A DNA stretch of 64,000 bases from the NCBI GenBank assembly GCA_009829735.1, contig CM020619.1, positions 15,567,816 to 15,631,815 of the forward strand, given 5' to 3'. Made by a program: the position numbers and the translations under genes. Below the pieces are notes generated by a model. That model was not told the DNA's origin. It did not search any database and worked only from the letters and a program-made list of their open reading frames with translations. This DNA comes from Pyropia yezoensis. Lineage: Eukaryota; Rhodophyta; Bangiophyceae; Bangiales; Bangiaceae. Positions 43,481 to 52,223 of this stretch are shown one piece after another. Every line of letters begins with the position of its first letter. The first letter of the stretch is position 1.

Positions 43481-46108
43481 CTACTCGTCCGACTCCAACT
43501 CGTCCGAAGATGACTCAGACTCGCTCATCTGGCCGCCGATGGCCATAGCGTCACGCACGCTGCTGTCCTGTGCGTGGGAGAGCTTGGGAGTTGCATCCAA
43601 GCTTCGCGGCAGCAGGCCGGCGTTGTCCTTGATGAGGCAGTGCATCTCAAGATGCTGTGCCAGCATGGTCGACCGCTCTTTGCGCATGATGCTGCCCGCC
43701 TGGGAGAAGTCGCGCTCACTGGCAGCGGAGCTGCCGACCGCTCCCAGGGCGGCACAGGCAACCAGGTGTAGCGTAGAGAAGCGCCCCGTATGCGCCCTCC
43801 AGAAGGCCAGAGGATCACTAGGCTTACTCGACGCTGCTACTTTGACGCACTCGTCGAGCTCCGCTTTCGCGATGGCCGCCTTGGTGTCTCCAACCGGCTC
43901 AAGGTCCCTGCTGTCCTCCTCGTCCATGAAGTCCGTCAAGCACGACCAACGCGCAGGGGATGGCACTGCAGAGGTGGGGGTAGATGCAGCGGCAGCTACT
44001 GGGAGTTCGGGCTGCACCAAACGGTCGCAGAGGAGTCTCACCTCCGCCACCGCCCTGTCGCACAGGCCAGTATCACCCAGCATTCGCCCTACGGCCTTGA
44101 AGATCTTGCTGCCTCCTGGAGATAGCACCGTGCTCATAAGAACAGGCGCTGCCTTCAACAGGTTTTTGGTCTCGTCTCTTGTGTTGAAGAAGCGCTCGTC
44201 CATCTTCTGCCGCATCACGGTCAAAGCCTGCTTCGCCTCCATGCACAAGACATCGCGACCAGCGCCCGCACTGAGGTACCGTCGCTCTGCATGGTAAAGA
44301 CGGTTGTCAACGCCAATGACCACCTCGCCTGGGTGTGCCTCGCAATACGCCTGCATCGCGTCCTTACCCGCAGCGAGGGCCGGACCTGGGGGACACGGAA
44401 CCATGAAGCAATCAGAACACAGAAACCGACGCAGAGCACACATAGCACCAAAAACTACAGAAACAGGGTCAGTGCCACTCTGACTGCGCGTCGTTACCTC
44501 CATTGCGCCCCTCAAGACACCCAAAATCTGGCGCAGTACACTCCAGTCGTCGCTAGTAAGACGATGCTTGCGGCCGCTCGCGCTAACGTCTGCCGAGTTG
44601 AAGAAAGCAGTCAGTCGCAAATAAAGAGTGTAAAGACGAGCGAGGGAGTCATGGGTTGAGGTCCACCTGGTGACGACAGCATTCACAATGCTGCGGTAAG
44701 TCTCATCTCCTGGCACGCTCAGATTGCGCAGGATGGCCACGCTGCTGTCGGAGTGGTTGAGATGCCCCTGTAGCTTCCGAACACGGCGAAGCAGCTTCTT
44801 GGCTCCAGGGTTCCGGCTACGCCGGCGGCGGCGCCTGCGGTTGGTGGACGCGGGAGTCTGACGCTCCTGGAATGCAGGCTGCTGGATGTCCTCGTCGCTC
44901 TCGTTACCCGCGTCCTCGTCGGTGTGAACCGCCTCTGCCGTCTCTCCGAGAGCATCCATGACCATGTTGTGCAGAGAGTGTGACATGCACGGCAGCCACG
45001 GCGCCGCCATGCGCCGCATTGCCTTCCGAACGTTCGCACCCGAGTCTGTCGTGGTTGAGCCCAGGTCCTCAGGTCCGAGACCAAAGTACTGCTGCCGCTG
45101 CGTAAACCAGCTCAGGATGTTGTCATTGGTGTGCTTCCCCCTAAACATGGAAATGCCCAGGTGCATCACCTCCATCGTTGTAGTCAATGGGTCCACGAAG
45201 CGGAGAACAATAGATCCGTAGGCCACGTGACTGTGCTGCTCAGTCCACAGGTCCATCACGGCGTGGGCAAACGGAAGACCGTGGTACAGCGCTTTCACCT
45301 GTTTGGCGCGGGAACGGACGCGGTCAAGAACACAGGCATACAACTCAACCAACAGGTGCAGCATAGTGTTTGGGGAAGGGGTGGAGTACGTGCTCGACAA
45401 GCCACTGACAAAATCGCTCATGTACGGGTCCGATGTCAGTACGTGCGGAGAACGCGTCATCACAAGCATCAGAACAAATCTCAGGTTGTGCAGGCGCTGG
45501 TCCGGAGACATGAATCGAGTGATGCTCCCGTCGATTACCCGCTTGCCGCGATTGCCACCCGTGGGGTTCTGGCAGATGTACAACGCCGCCCGAGCATGCA
45601 CCATCTGCTTCAGAACGGAGGATTCCCCCTTTGACGCGTTCTCAAAGTGCTTGACGGCGTTGCTGATCACTCCCTTCTGCATGTACAGGGTAGTTGTTAC
45701 GCCCAGAGCAGCACACAGGCGACACCAGCCGAGCAGGTCTCCTTCAGTACCCTCATCCTGGCAATAAACCTCAAAGAAGGACCAGGCTACAGAGCGGACT
45801 TTGCGGCTGCGGGTAAAGTCATCATGGGCCATCCAAGAAAAAGACACATTAGAACGAGAAAGTTGGTCAGGACGAGTCAGTGACGATGCAGTGGACGCTG
45901 CGTTCACTATCGCATCCACGCCATCTCTGTCAGCAGACTCGAGAGCGCGACGCTTGCGGCCACGCGGCGACCTTGGGCCAGAGATTCCGCGCTCTTGATT
46001 GGCAACGGCCGCACTATCACTCGCAGCGCTAGACGGAGCAAGAGAACGCAGAGCGCTGGATGCTGGAGCACGAGGCGTAGACGGCGGTGGGGTACCAGAG
46101 GTGGACAT
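43481..46108 (-). CDS. hAT-family transposase, intact
   Basis: The uninterrupted 875-residue frame starts MSTSGTPPPSTPRAP. A BED-like zinc-binding segment is seen near residues 128-155 (GWCRLC ... NAVKHFENAS). Hallmarks of hAT catalytic cores follow in order: TTTDSGANVRKAM with a catalytic Asp, the CMSHSLHNMV C/H pair and VVTRWTSTHDSLARL. A Lys/Arg-rich insertion (RRRRRRRSRNPGAKKLLRR) lies between the C/H pair and the RW motif. The C-terminal dimerisation block is at about residues 770-830 (DPLAFWRAH and SSAASERDFSQAG, with the catalytic Glu), followed by an acidic Ser-rich tail (MSESESSSDELESDE). With both element ends intact it may still be mobile. The gene has no visible introns. Confidence 0.95.
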   Translation of the reverse strand: MSTSGTPPPSTPRAPASSALRSLAPSSAASDSAAVANQERGISGPRSPRGRKRRALESADRDGVDAIVNAASTASSLTRPDQLSRSNVSFSWMAHDDFTRSRKVRSVAWSFFEVYCQDEGTEGDLLGWCRLCAALGVTTTLYMQKGVISNAVKHFENASKGESSVLKQMVHARAALYICQNPTGGNRGKRVIDGSITRFMSPDQRLHNLRFVLMLVMTRSPHVLTSDPYMSDFVSGLSSTYSTPSPNTMLHLLVELYACVLDRVRSRAKQVKALYHGLPFAHAVMDLWTEQHSHVAYGSIVLRFVDPLTTTMEVMHLGISMFRGKHTNDNILSWFTQRQQYFGLGPEDLGSTTTDSGANVRKAMRRMAAPWLPCMSHSLHNMVMDALGETAEAVHTDEDAGNESDEDIQQPAFQERQTPASTNRRRRRRRSRNPGAKKLLRRVRKLQGHLNHSDSSVAILRNLSVPGDETYRSIVNAVVTRWTSTHDSLARLYTLYLRLTAFFNSADVSASGRKHRLTSDDWSVLRQILGVLRGAMEVTTRSQSGTDPVSVVFGAMCALRRFLCSDCFMVPCPPGPALAAGKDAMQAYCEAHPGEVVIGVDNRLYHAERRYLSAGAGRDVLCMEAKQALTVMRQKMDERFFNTRDETKNLLKAAPVLMSTVLSPGGSKIFKAVGRMLGDTGLCDRAVAEVRLLCDRLVQPELPVAAAASTPTSAVPSPARWSCLTDFMDEEDSRDLEPVGDTKAAIAKAELDECVKVAASSKPSDPLAFWRAHTGRFSTLHLVACAALGAVGSSAASERDFSQAGSIMRKERSTMLAQHLEMHCLIKDNAGLLPRSLDATPKLSHAQDSSVRDAMAIGGQMSESESSSDELESDE

Positions 46109-46684
46109 GGCTCAACAGGTGGTCGCGACAGCAAAGCGATGTAGGTCATGCGGGAGGTACGGCGACGTGCGGCGGCGGAGGGGAGTGGTTGACCAGGGAA
46201 GAGAGCAGCACGGAGAAAGGAGTGGGCGACTACAGCAATGGGCCAAGTGGGGCGTGTTTCGCAGGGGAGGTGGTTTGTCGCTGGTTGACGCTTGTCAATT
46301 ATGAACAGACGTGATTCTCGCCCTTCGTTCGATCCGGCGACCACCGGTTGTCTCTCAGGCTGCGACGACGCGCACCCTGATTGGTGGAGATCTGTCGACC
46401 GTAACGGCCCCAGAATCCGGTCCAGTCACGGTGCCTTGACCAGTTATGGACGTGTCTGGCTTGTGGGTGTGCCACCGTAAAATACCCGGGTATATGATAC
46501 TCACTCGGCCAAAATTGCCCAGTACTCTTGGTGGCCGAATTGACAAGGGCATACCCATGTGAAATACTCTTGAGTCTCGGGACTGGGCCAAACACCCGGG
46601 GGGAAACTCTGGGCCTACTGTCAGCCATTACTCAGTACCCGAGCCACGAGCCGATACTCATACTCAGTGCCCAAACTGCTACCA

Positions 46685-46697
46685 TTGAAAACCCCTG
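46685..46697. repeat. hAT terminal inverted repeat, right
   Basis: TTGAAAACCCCTG, the exact complement of the left end, directly followed by ATTCGGAC. Confidence 0.95.
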
Positions 46698-46705
46698 ATT
46701 CGGAC

Positions 46706-47190
46706 CTTGCTTGGGCAAAGAAAGAATTATCGATATCCCTGTCGGGTACCTCTTCCTGGTACAGCCCGCCTTTTCTACCCCTCGCAACGGGACGATAAAC
46801 TTGCCACATGAGACCGGGGAGGGGTGCAAAAGATAGCCCGTCTTGTGCGCTTCCATATGCATACCTTGTGGTATCGTGGCCATCTTCTTCGGCGGCCCAG
46901 GAATTTGTGTTGTCGTTCCCGGTCCTGCGTCATGAGGGCGCACATCGGCCCCACGCCAGTGTTACGCCGCCGGTACAGTGGCCCGCGCCGCCAGGACGCG
47001 CCCCACCCCCCCCCTTATATCATCCTCGGTCTTCCCATCCCCTTCCGGCCGAGGTATCGGTCCGTCAGACAGCTCTCGCGGGCTTATCAACCGTGCTTTT
47101 CTCCGGACCCCTCCGCCACTGCACGGCCACGGCCCTCGTTCTGTTCTCCGTGACGCCCCCGCCTCCCTGCTAGACCACTCCTTACGGAGC
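46706..47190. other. 5' region of the pogo/Fot-type element
   Basis: This is sequence between the hAT target duplication and the transposase start. A TTATATCATCC word near 47014 could be a weak TATA box. The outer end of the pogo-type element was not found; it may lie here or beyond the hAT insertion. Confidence 0.35.
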
Positions 47191-49100
47191 ATGGCTCGCC
47201 GCACTCGGGCCGGGGCTGCCGCCGCCCGTCGCGGCCGCAGCGGCCGTCCTGCTGCGCCCCAGACGGCTGGCGGTGAATCTGGTGCCGCTCCTGCCATCGC
47301 TTCTGCAGAGCGGTCATGGGGCCTTTCGCCGGAGAACGAGATCCTCATCGAGAGCTGGCTGCCCCGCTTGCGGGCGGGAGAGATGGCGGTGCTGCACGCA
47401 GCAAGGAGCCTTGGCCGCTCGCAGCGGCTCGTGGCTAGCGCGCGGGACGGCACGCGCGGTGTCGCCAGGCGGGGGCGACCCCCTGTGCTGACCGAGTTGG
47501 AGGAGCGGGCTATTGAGGAGCAGATTCTGTACTGGCACGCACGGGGGGCCCCCCTGCTTGAGCGGGATGTCTGTGCATCAGTCCAGGAGTACATCAACAA
47601 CGACGTGAGCGAGGTGCGCAAGGCCCCTGTGCACAAGGTTTTTAAGGACTGGCTTCCGGGGCGCGACTGGATGCGCAGCTACTTGGGCAGGCGCCCCAAC
47701 GTGTCCAAGGTGGCGTCCAAGTCCCTCGAGGCAGTGCGCGCGGCGGCAACCAACCCCGAGAACCTTGCACGTATGATGGCGCTACTGAAGCTGGTACGCG
47801 AGAAGAAAGGCATCACGGCGGCGAACGTGTTTAACGCGGACGAAAGCGGATTTTCAACCAAGGACCTGCTCTCAGGTAGCAGGAAGAGGCCGCTGGCGCC
47901 CTCGGGCACCTCCACGGCCAAGGTGGTTGTGCCTTGTGTGAGCGACGACGCGCAGTTCCTCACTTTACTTCCCATCATTGCGGCCGATGGTGACCAGCTG
48001 CCACCCACCTTCATCGTCAAAGGGTCGCCCAACAACCCTAAGAGGCGCCGCAATGCTGAGCGAGGAGACGGGGCGTGGCAATTTCTCAACGACGTGGCAC
48101 CCCCCAACTCTATCTTCCTCTACAAGACCCCTGCTGGAATGGACGGGAACACGTGGACAAAGTGGTGTATATTTCTGGCGACACGCGTCTTCTCTACGTT
48201 GCGGCCCTCGGAGACCAAAATTATCATCATTGACGGTTGTCGTGCCCACCTCGGCTATGAGGCGCTGGCCGCACTGGCGCGCGTGAACGTGGAGGTGCTC
48301 ATCTTGCCAGCCAATACGACGCATGCTACACAACAGCTGGACGTGACGCTATTCCAGCCGCTGAAACGCGAGGCGAAGGACCTACTGTCCAAGGCGACCC
48401 GCCAGATGAATGTCATTGACCTCAAGTCTGCCAAGCTGGGCATTTTTGAGGTTGTCGCATGTGTGGGCAAGGCTTACGAGAAGGTTTTCGCCCCCACACT
48501 CATACGGGCTGCTTTCCGGACCACTGGCGTTGAGCCGTGGAACCCGGAGATGCTCGAGAAGCACACTGCGCTCAGCAACTCTGACAAGCGGAAGCGGAAG
48601 AGAAAGCAGACCCTCACCCTCCTGGCGGCCCGACTGGCGCCCGCCGTGGCCAGCGGGACTCACGACTTGACGTGGGAACGCGGCGCCATGAAGACGACCC
48701 AGGCCGTGTTCATGGACGAGGACAACCGCAAGTGGCTTGCAAAGAAGCAGGACGACCGATCGGCGGCGGAAGCCGCAAAGGAAGAGGCCAAGCGCCAGCG
48801 CTCGGCCGCGGCAGCCCAGCGGAAGGAGCAGGCGGCTAAGGCCGCACTGGAACGCCTGGAGCGCATGCGCGTCGTCAAGGAGAGGAAGGTGGTGGAGGCT
48901 GCGGCCCTGGAGGCCAAGCGCGTGGCGCGGGGGGAGAAGCAGGCGGCCGCGCGCGCCGCCAAGGAGCTACAGCAGCACGCCCGGGAGCGCAAGAGGTTGG
49001 AGGCACGCGCCTGCCCGAGGCAGGGAGCCGTCCCAGCACCGGCGAGCGGCGCGGCACGAGCCAGAGCTGCCAGTGAGGGGCTCGCCGCAGCAGCGGTGGC
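47191..49100 (+). pseudogene. pogo/Fot-type (DD35D) transposase, N-terminal part, interrupted by a retrotransposon
   Basis: The ATG at 47191 (MARRTRAGAAAARRGRSGR) starts a DNA-binding region with CENP-B/Psq-like helices (ILIESWLPRLRAGEMAVLH; LERDVCASVQEYINND; FKDWLPGRDWMRSYLGRRP). The DDE domain shows Asp217 (FNADESGF), Asp348 (IIIIDGCRAHL) and Asp384 (QQLDVTLFQPLK), that is DD35D, as in Fot-type members of the Tc1/mariner group. A Lys/Arg/Ala/Glu-rich, coiled-coil-like tail follows. At codon 637 the frame enters the 5' LTR and now stops at 49242 after 47 foreign residues. The lost C-terminus resumes in the same phase at 56671. The catalytic core is intact, so a truncated protein could still be made. 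Confidence 0.9.
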
Positions 49101-50021
49101 TGTAAGGATTTGCCCCTTAAATCCCCACCCGGAACCCAGGGGATATGGACTGGGACCTCTCCTTACATGTCCGGCCCCGATAACTCCCCCCAAGACACAT
49201 CAATTCCCCACTACCCTGGGCGACACCACGCTGTATCCCTGACATTTTGCGGACGTCGGCCGACCGCACGAAAGCCGCCGTCAACGCACTGTCGGAACCC
49301 TGTCATGGACGTCGAAACCCGACAGCGAGGAGCGAGTGACATCGTCCACCAACCACGGGCGGACATCCCCGTCTGTGCTGCCTGAATTTTATTCTCTGCG
49401 CTGCTTGAAAGCTGGCATCAAGGACCAGTCACATGATTCACCGACACTGAGGACACCGCACATCCTCGCTGGCGGCTGAGTGCGATATGACTGGCTCGCC
49501 GGCTTTTGGATTGATTCAATTTGGCCTTGCTGGCCCTTACAGCCAGTCGGACCTTCTGGCCGACGGGCGTGTGGAGCCGGCTGGTGGGGCGCGCTGGGCG
49601 CCATCCACGGGACCTCCATCGTTTCGGGCAAACTGGGGCTGCACTCCTTTAGTGCGCACGCCCGCCCATGCTTTGTTCTGAGAGACATGCTTTGTTTTTG
49701 GACCGTTCTGTGCCTACCGGCGGTGCGATGGGGAAACGCATGCTTTGGGGCACCTCGGGTGCCCCGACGCGAGTATATAGTGCGTGGATGTCGGCGCCAC
49801 CGGGGGAGACGAGAGGGGCAACCACAGACACAGACCAAAGACACTGTTTACCTTTTGTACCCTCGATCCCCACCGACGTCGCGCCCATCTTCTTCCCCAG
49901 ACCCACCCCCGTCGAGAGCACCGTCCTCTTCCCCGTGCCCCGCCGCCCCATTGGCTCGCAGGGCCCGCTGACACCCCCACGAGTACGTTGAGGGCTCCCC
50001 GGTTTTAGGTGGGTCCTCACA
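49101..50021 (+). repeat. 5' LTR
   Basis: 921 bp, starting TGTAAGGATTTGCCCC and ending GGTCCTCACA. Differences seen from the 3' LTR are T/C at base 11 and G/A at base 858. Frames of up to 163 codons inside the LTR are not genes. Confidence 0.97.
49774..49779 (+). promoter_or_regulatory. TATA box in the LTR
   Basis: GAGTATATAGTGCG is the only strong TATA-like word in the LTR and would place transcription start near 49800. The same word occurs at the corresponding place in the 3' LTR. Confidence 0.55.
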
Positions 50022-50023
50022 TG

Positions 50024-50035
50024 TGGTAGCTTCCG
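50024..50035 (+). promoter_or_regulatory. Predicted tRNA primer-binding site
   Basis: TGGTAGCTTCCG begins two bases after the LTR end. TGG is complementary to the CCA end of a tRNA, and TGGTA is the start commonly used with initiator Met-tRNA. The exact primer tRNA cannot be confirmed from this window. Confidence 0.5.
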
Positions 50036-50212
50036 ATTGTTCGACTTTCTACCTGGCGGTGACTGCGATTCCGTGCGTGATTTGGACCTCCCTGCGATTG
50101 TGACGTCGTGTTGCCCCCTGCGTTCGGCTTGCCACGGGCATTGTAATACGAACGCAGTGGGTTCCACGAATCACACCGAAAGAATATTTCCCTGACACTG
50201 CCATCGCGCTTG

Positions 50213-51001
50213 ATGTCACGGAATTTTTCTTTTTGGTCAACCGATTGTTGAATCCCAGTGAGTTCCAAATCAGGTTCCGAATATTCTTCCTCGGCTGTGG
50301 CGGCCGCGTCGGCATCCTCCGGCACGACGGCCCGCAACACGGTGGCCACGTCACGTGGAAACCCTGAGACCCGCGCACCCCCGACGACCCGCGCACCCCC
50401 GACGATCCGCGGCGCTGGTACAGCGCGCGGCTCGTCGGCACGCGGCAGTCCGTCGGCACGCGGCCCCGTGGGAGGGCACCACCACCCGGGGGCACGCAGC
50501 CCCCCGGCGGGCGCCTTCTCCACCTCCACCCAGGCGGCCCCCCCGCACCTATCCCTGCTGGGGCGGACCGCCCCCAAGCCCCCCGTCTCGGGCAAGGGCA
50601 AGGGCCCTGCCTCGGCGGGCACAGCGGCCCGGACGAACCGGCGCCTGCTGCTACCCCCGCAGGAACCGGCGCGCCGTTTCATCGCGCCGCCCCCCCAGCT
50701 GATTGGGCACATTAAGCCGACCACCGCGCGGGCGGTGGAACAGCGCGAACAGGCCCGAATCGCCAAGGCCCGCCGCATCCCACTGGGCACACACCAGTGT
50801 AAGCCCTGCGGTGTGACGTGCAACAGCCTATCGGTGTTGCGCGACCATCGCAACTCACGTCGGCATCGCAATACTGTCAACCGCCCTTCCACTCTCCCAC
50901 GCTGCGATCCCTGTGGGCATGAATTTGATTCGGTGGTTCAATTTGAAAGCCACTTGCGTGGCAAGGCGCACCACCGCCAGCTGGCGCTGGGCACCGATTG
51001 A
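50213..51001 (+). pseudogene. Extra two-zinc-finger frame between 5' LTR and gag, with an in-frame TGA
   Basis: An ATG at 50213 gives MSRNFSFWSTDC, then TGA (50249-50251), after which the same frame is open for 249 codons but contains no further ATG. The middle is Thr/Ala/Pro/Gly-rich (TRAPPTTRAPP-like repeats). The C-terminus has two zinc fingers with C-x2-C-x12-H-x5-H spacing: CKPCGVTCNSLSVLRDH...H and CDPCGHEFDSVVQFESH...H. This is the spacing of U1/matrin/JAZ-type fingers, which often bind double-stranded RNA. Such a frame is not part of the standard gypsy gene set. It could be decayed, expressed by stop readthrough, or joined by splicing; the fingers themselves are intact. Confidence 0.65.
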
Positions 51002-51344
51002 CAACCTTTATTGATCTACCGCGAGAGCCCGATTTTCCCCCTCTGATCTCCCCCCCGCGTGAGAATCTGACGAGACCGACTCGGGCCCGAGCGCGGAAGC
51101 CGACCGAAGATCCGATTGCGCGCCCCCGAGCGATTTGCTTGTGATTGGATTTAACGAAATAGTGCTGCACGCTCTTGATCTCGTCACCGCGATCCCTCGG
51201 CACTTGACCAATTGTCGCGCGCCACTACGTTGCTTGACCAAATTTCTTACACAAATCTGTCCGGAGTTCGACTGGGCATTTCTTGTAAGTCCAGGGCGCT
51301 CTGTCCTGTGAAATTGTAACTTCTGGAGTTAACTCCTGGACACG
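51002..51344 (+). other. Retrotransposon leader before gag
   Basis: No ORF of note lies between the zinc-finger frame and gag. The leader probably belongs to the genomic RNA packaging region. Confidence 0.4.
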
Positions 51345-52223
51345 ATGGACCCCTCGAGTATTGCTGGCGGGACCCCGGTCACTTCTGGGTCGACATCCGG
51401 CACCCCCAGTGTCGAGGCATGGAATCAGCTTACGACATTTGTGACGCAAATGCGTGACGAGCTCGAGGCACACAAGGTGGAATTGGAAGACACGAAGCAG
51501 CAGCTCGCCGAGACCAAGGCGAAAGCAGCCCGCGAGAACGCAAAACCCGCGCGGCCGAACAAGCCCGGGCTTTTCTCTGGCAAACCCGGGACCAATGAAG
51601 CGTGGTGCTCCCACATGGACTCCTACGTCCGGCTGAGTGAACCCGCCGAACCGTGTCGTGTCGCTTGCACCTATCTCGATGGAGAAGCGTTCAACTGGTG
51701 GCATACCTATAGTCAGACTACAGACGTTTCGAGCTGGGACGCCTTCCGTGCTGCACTCATCCGGCGCTTCAGTCCCCTGAACAACACGCAGGCGGCACGG
51801 GACAAGCTGCACGCATGGCGACAGATTAAGGACGTCGGGACGTTTAACAAGACTTTCCTGAGCGTCGTCGTGGACATCCCAGACATCACTGAAGCGGAAA
51901 AGATTGACCGCTACACGCGAGGTCTGAAGCGGGACATCTGGCAGGCACTGTGCCTCAAGAACTACACTGAACTCGAGCCTCTAATGACAGACGCCCTGCG
52001 CGTAGAAGCTGCCAAGGCTGGAGCCTCGCGCTTCACGAACAACCCCAGCAGCACCTCTGGGAAGCCGTCTGCGACGGGTGTCGTCCCCATGGACATTTCC
52101 AGCATCAAGGTCGAGAAGCTCACGCCCGAGGAGCGCCAGCGCTGTATGCGCGAGGGACTCTGCCTCCGCTGTCGCGAAAAGGGGCACCTTGCAAAGGACT
52201 GCCCAAAAGGCCAACGGAACTGA
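51345..52223 (+). CDS. Ty3/gypsy gag protein
   Basis: The 292-residue structural protein forms the retrotransposon particle. An N-terminal helical segment ([20 protein letters not shown]) leads into a capsid-type Retrotrans_gag domain ([45 protein letters not shown]). A CCHC zinc knuckle lies near the end ([14 protein letters not shown], spacing 2-4-4). The ATG at 51345 follows a stop-rich leader. The stop is 13 bases after a slippery heptamer, so most ribosomes should end here and a fraction continue into pol. Confidence 0.95.
   Translation: MDPSSIAGGTPVTSGSTSGTPSVEAWNQLTTFVTQMRDELEAHKVELEDTKQQLAETKAKAARENAKPARPNKPGLFSGKPGTNEAWCSHMDSYVRLSEPAEPCRVACTYLDGEAFNWWHTYSQTTDVSSWDAFRAALIRRFSPLNNTQAARDKLHAWRQIKDVGTFNKTFLSVVVDIPDITEAEKIDRYTRGLKRDIWQALCLKNYTELEPLMTDALRVEAAKAGASRFTNNPSSTSGKPSATGVVPMDISSIKVEKLTPEERQRCMREGLCLRCREKGHLAKDCPKGQRN
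52202..52208 (+). promoter_or_regulatory. Predicted -1 ribosomal frameshift site CCCAAAA
   Basis: CCCAAAA is read in the gag frame as C CCA AAA, matching the X XXY YYZ rule. A slip of -1 gives CCC AAA AGG and enters the pol frame, which is open from 51971 and has no ATG before its conserved part. The gag stop follows at 52221. Confidence 0.7.

Larger units (their letters stand above)
39880..46697 (-). mobile_element. Complete hAT DNA transposon (6,818 bp)
   Basis: The ends are inverted copies of CAGGGGTTTTCAA (13 bp perfect, then one mismatch and GG). They are flanked by an identical 8-bp direct repeat, ATTCGGAC, at 39872-39879 and 46698-46705, the target duplication length typical of hAT elements. 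Both subterminal regions (about 39890-40040 and 46480-46680) are dense in GAGTAT/ATACTC words, likely transposase binding sites. The transposase gene lies on the minus strand at 43481-46108; the other 3.6 kb is a long non-transposase segment. GC content is lower than in the host DNA except at about 40.5-41.6 kb. Confidence 0.95.

Noticed and set aside
49389-49844. 151-163-codon frames inside the LTRs, repeated at 56038-56620
   Set aside because: Duplicated only because the LTR is duplicated; there is no domain, and they overlap promoter sequence on both strands.
50017-50892. 291-codon minus-strand frame at the retrotransposon 5' end
   Set aside because: It lies opposite the zinc-finger frame, whose Cys/His spacing is clearly meaningful on the plus strand.
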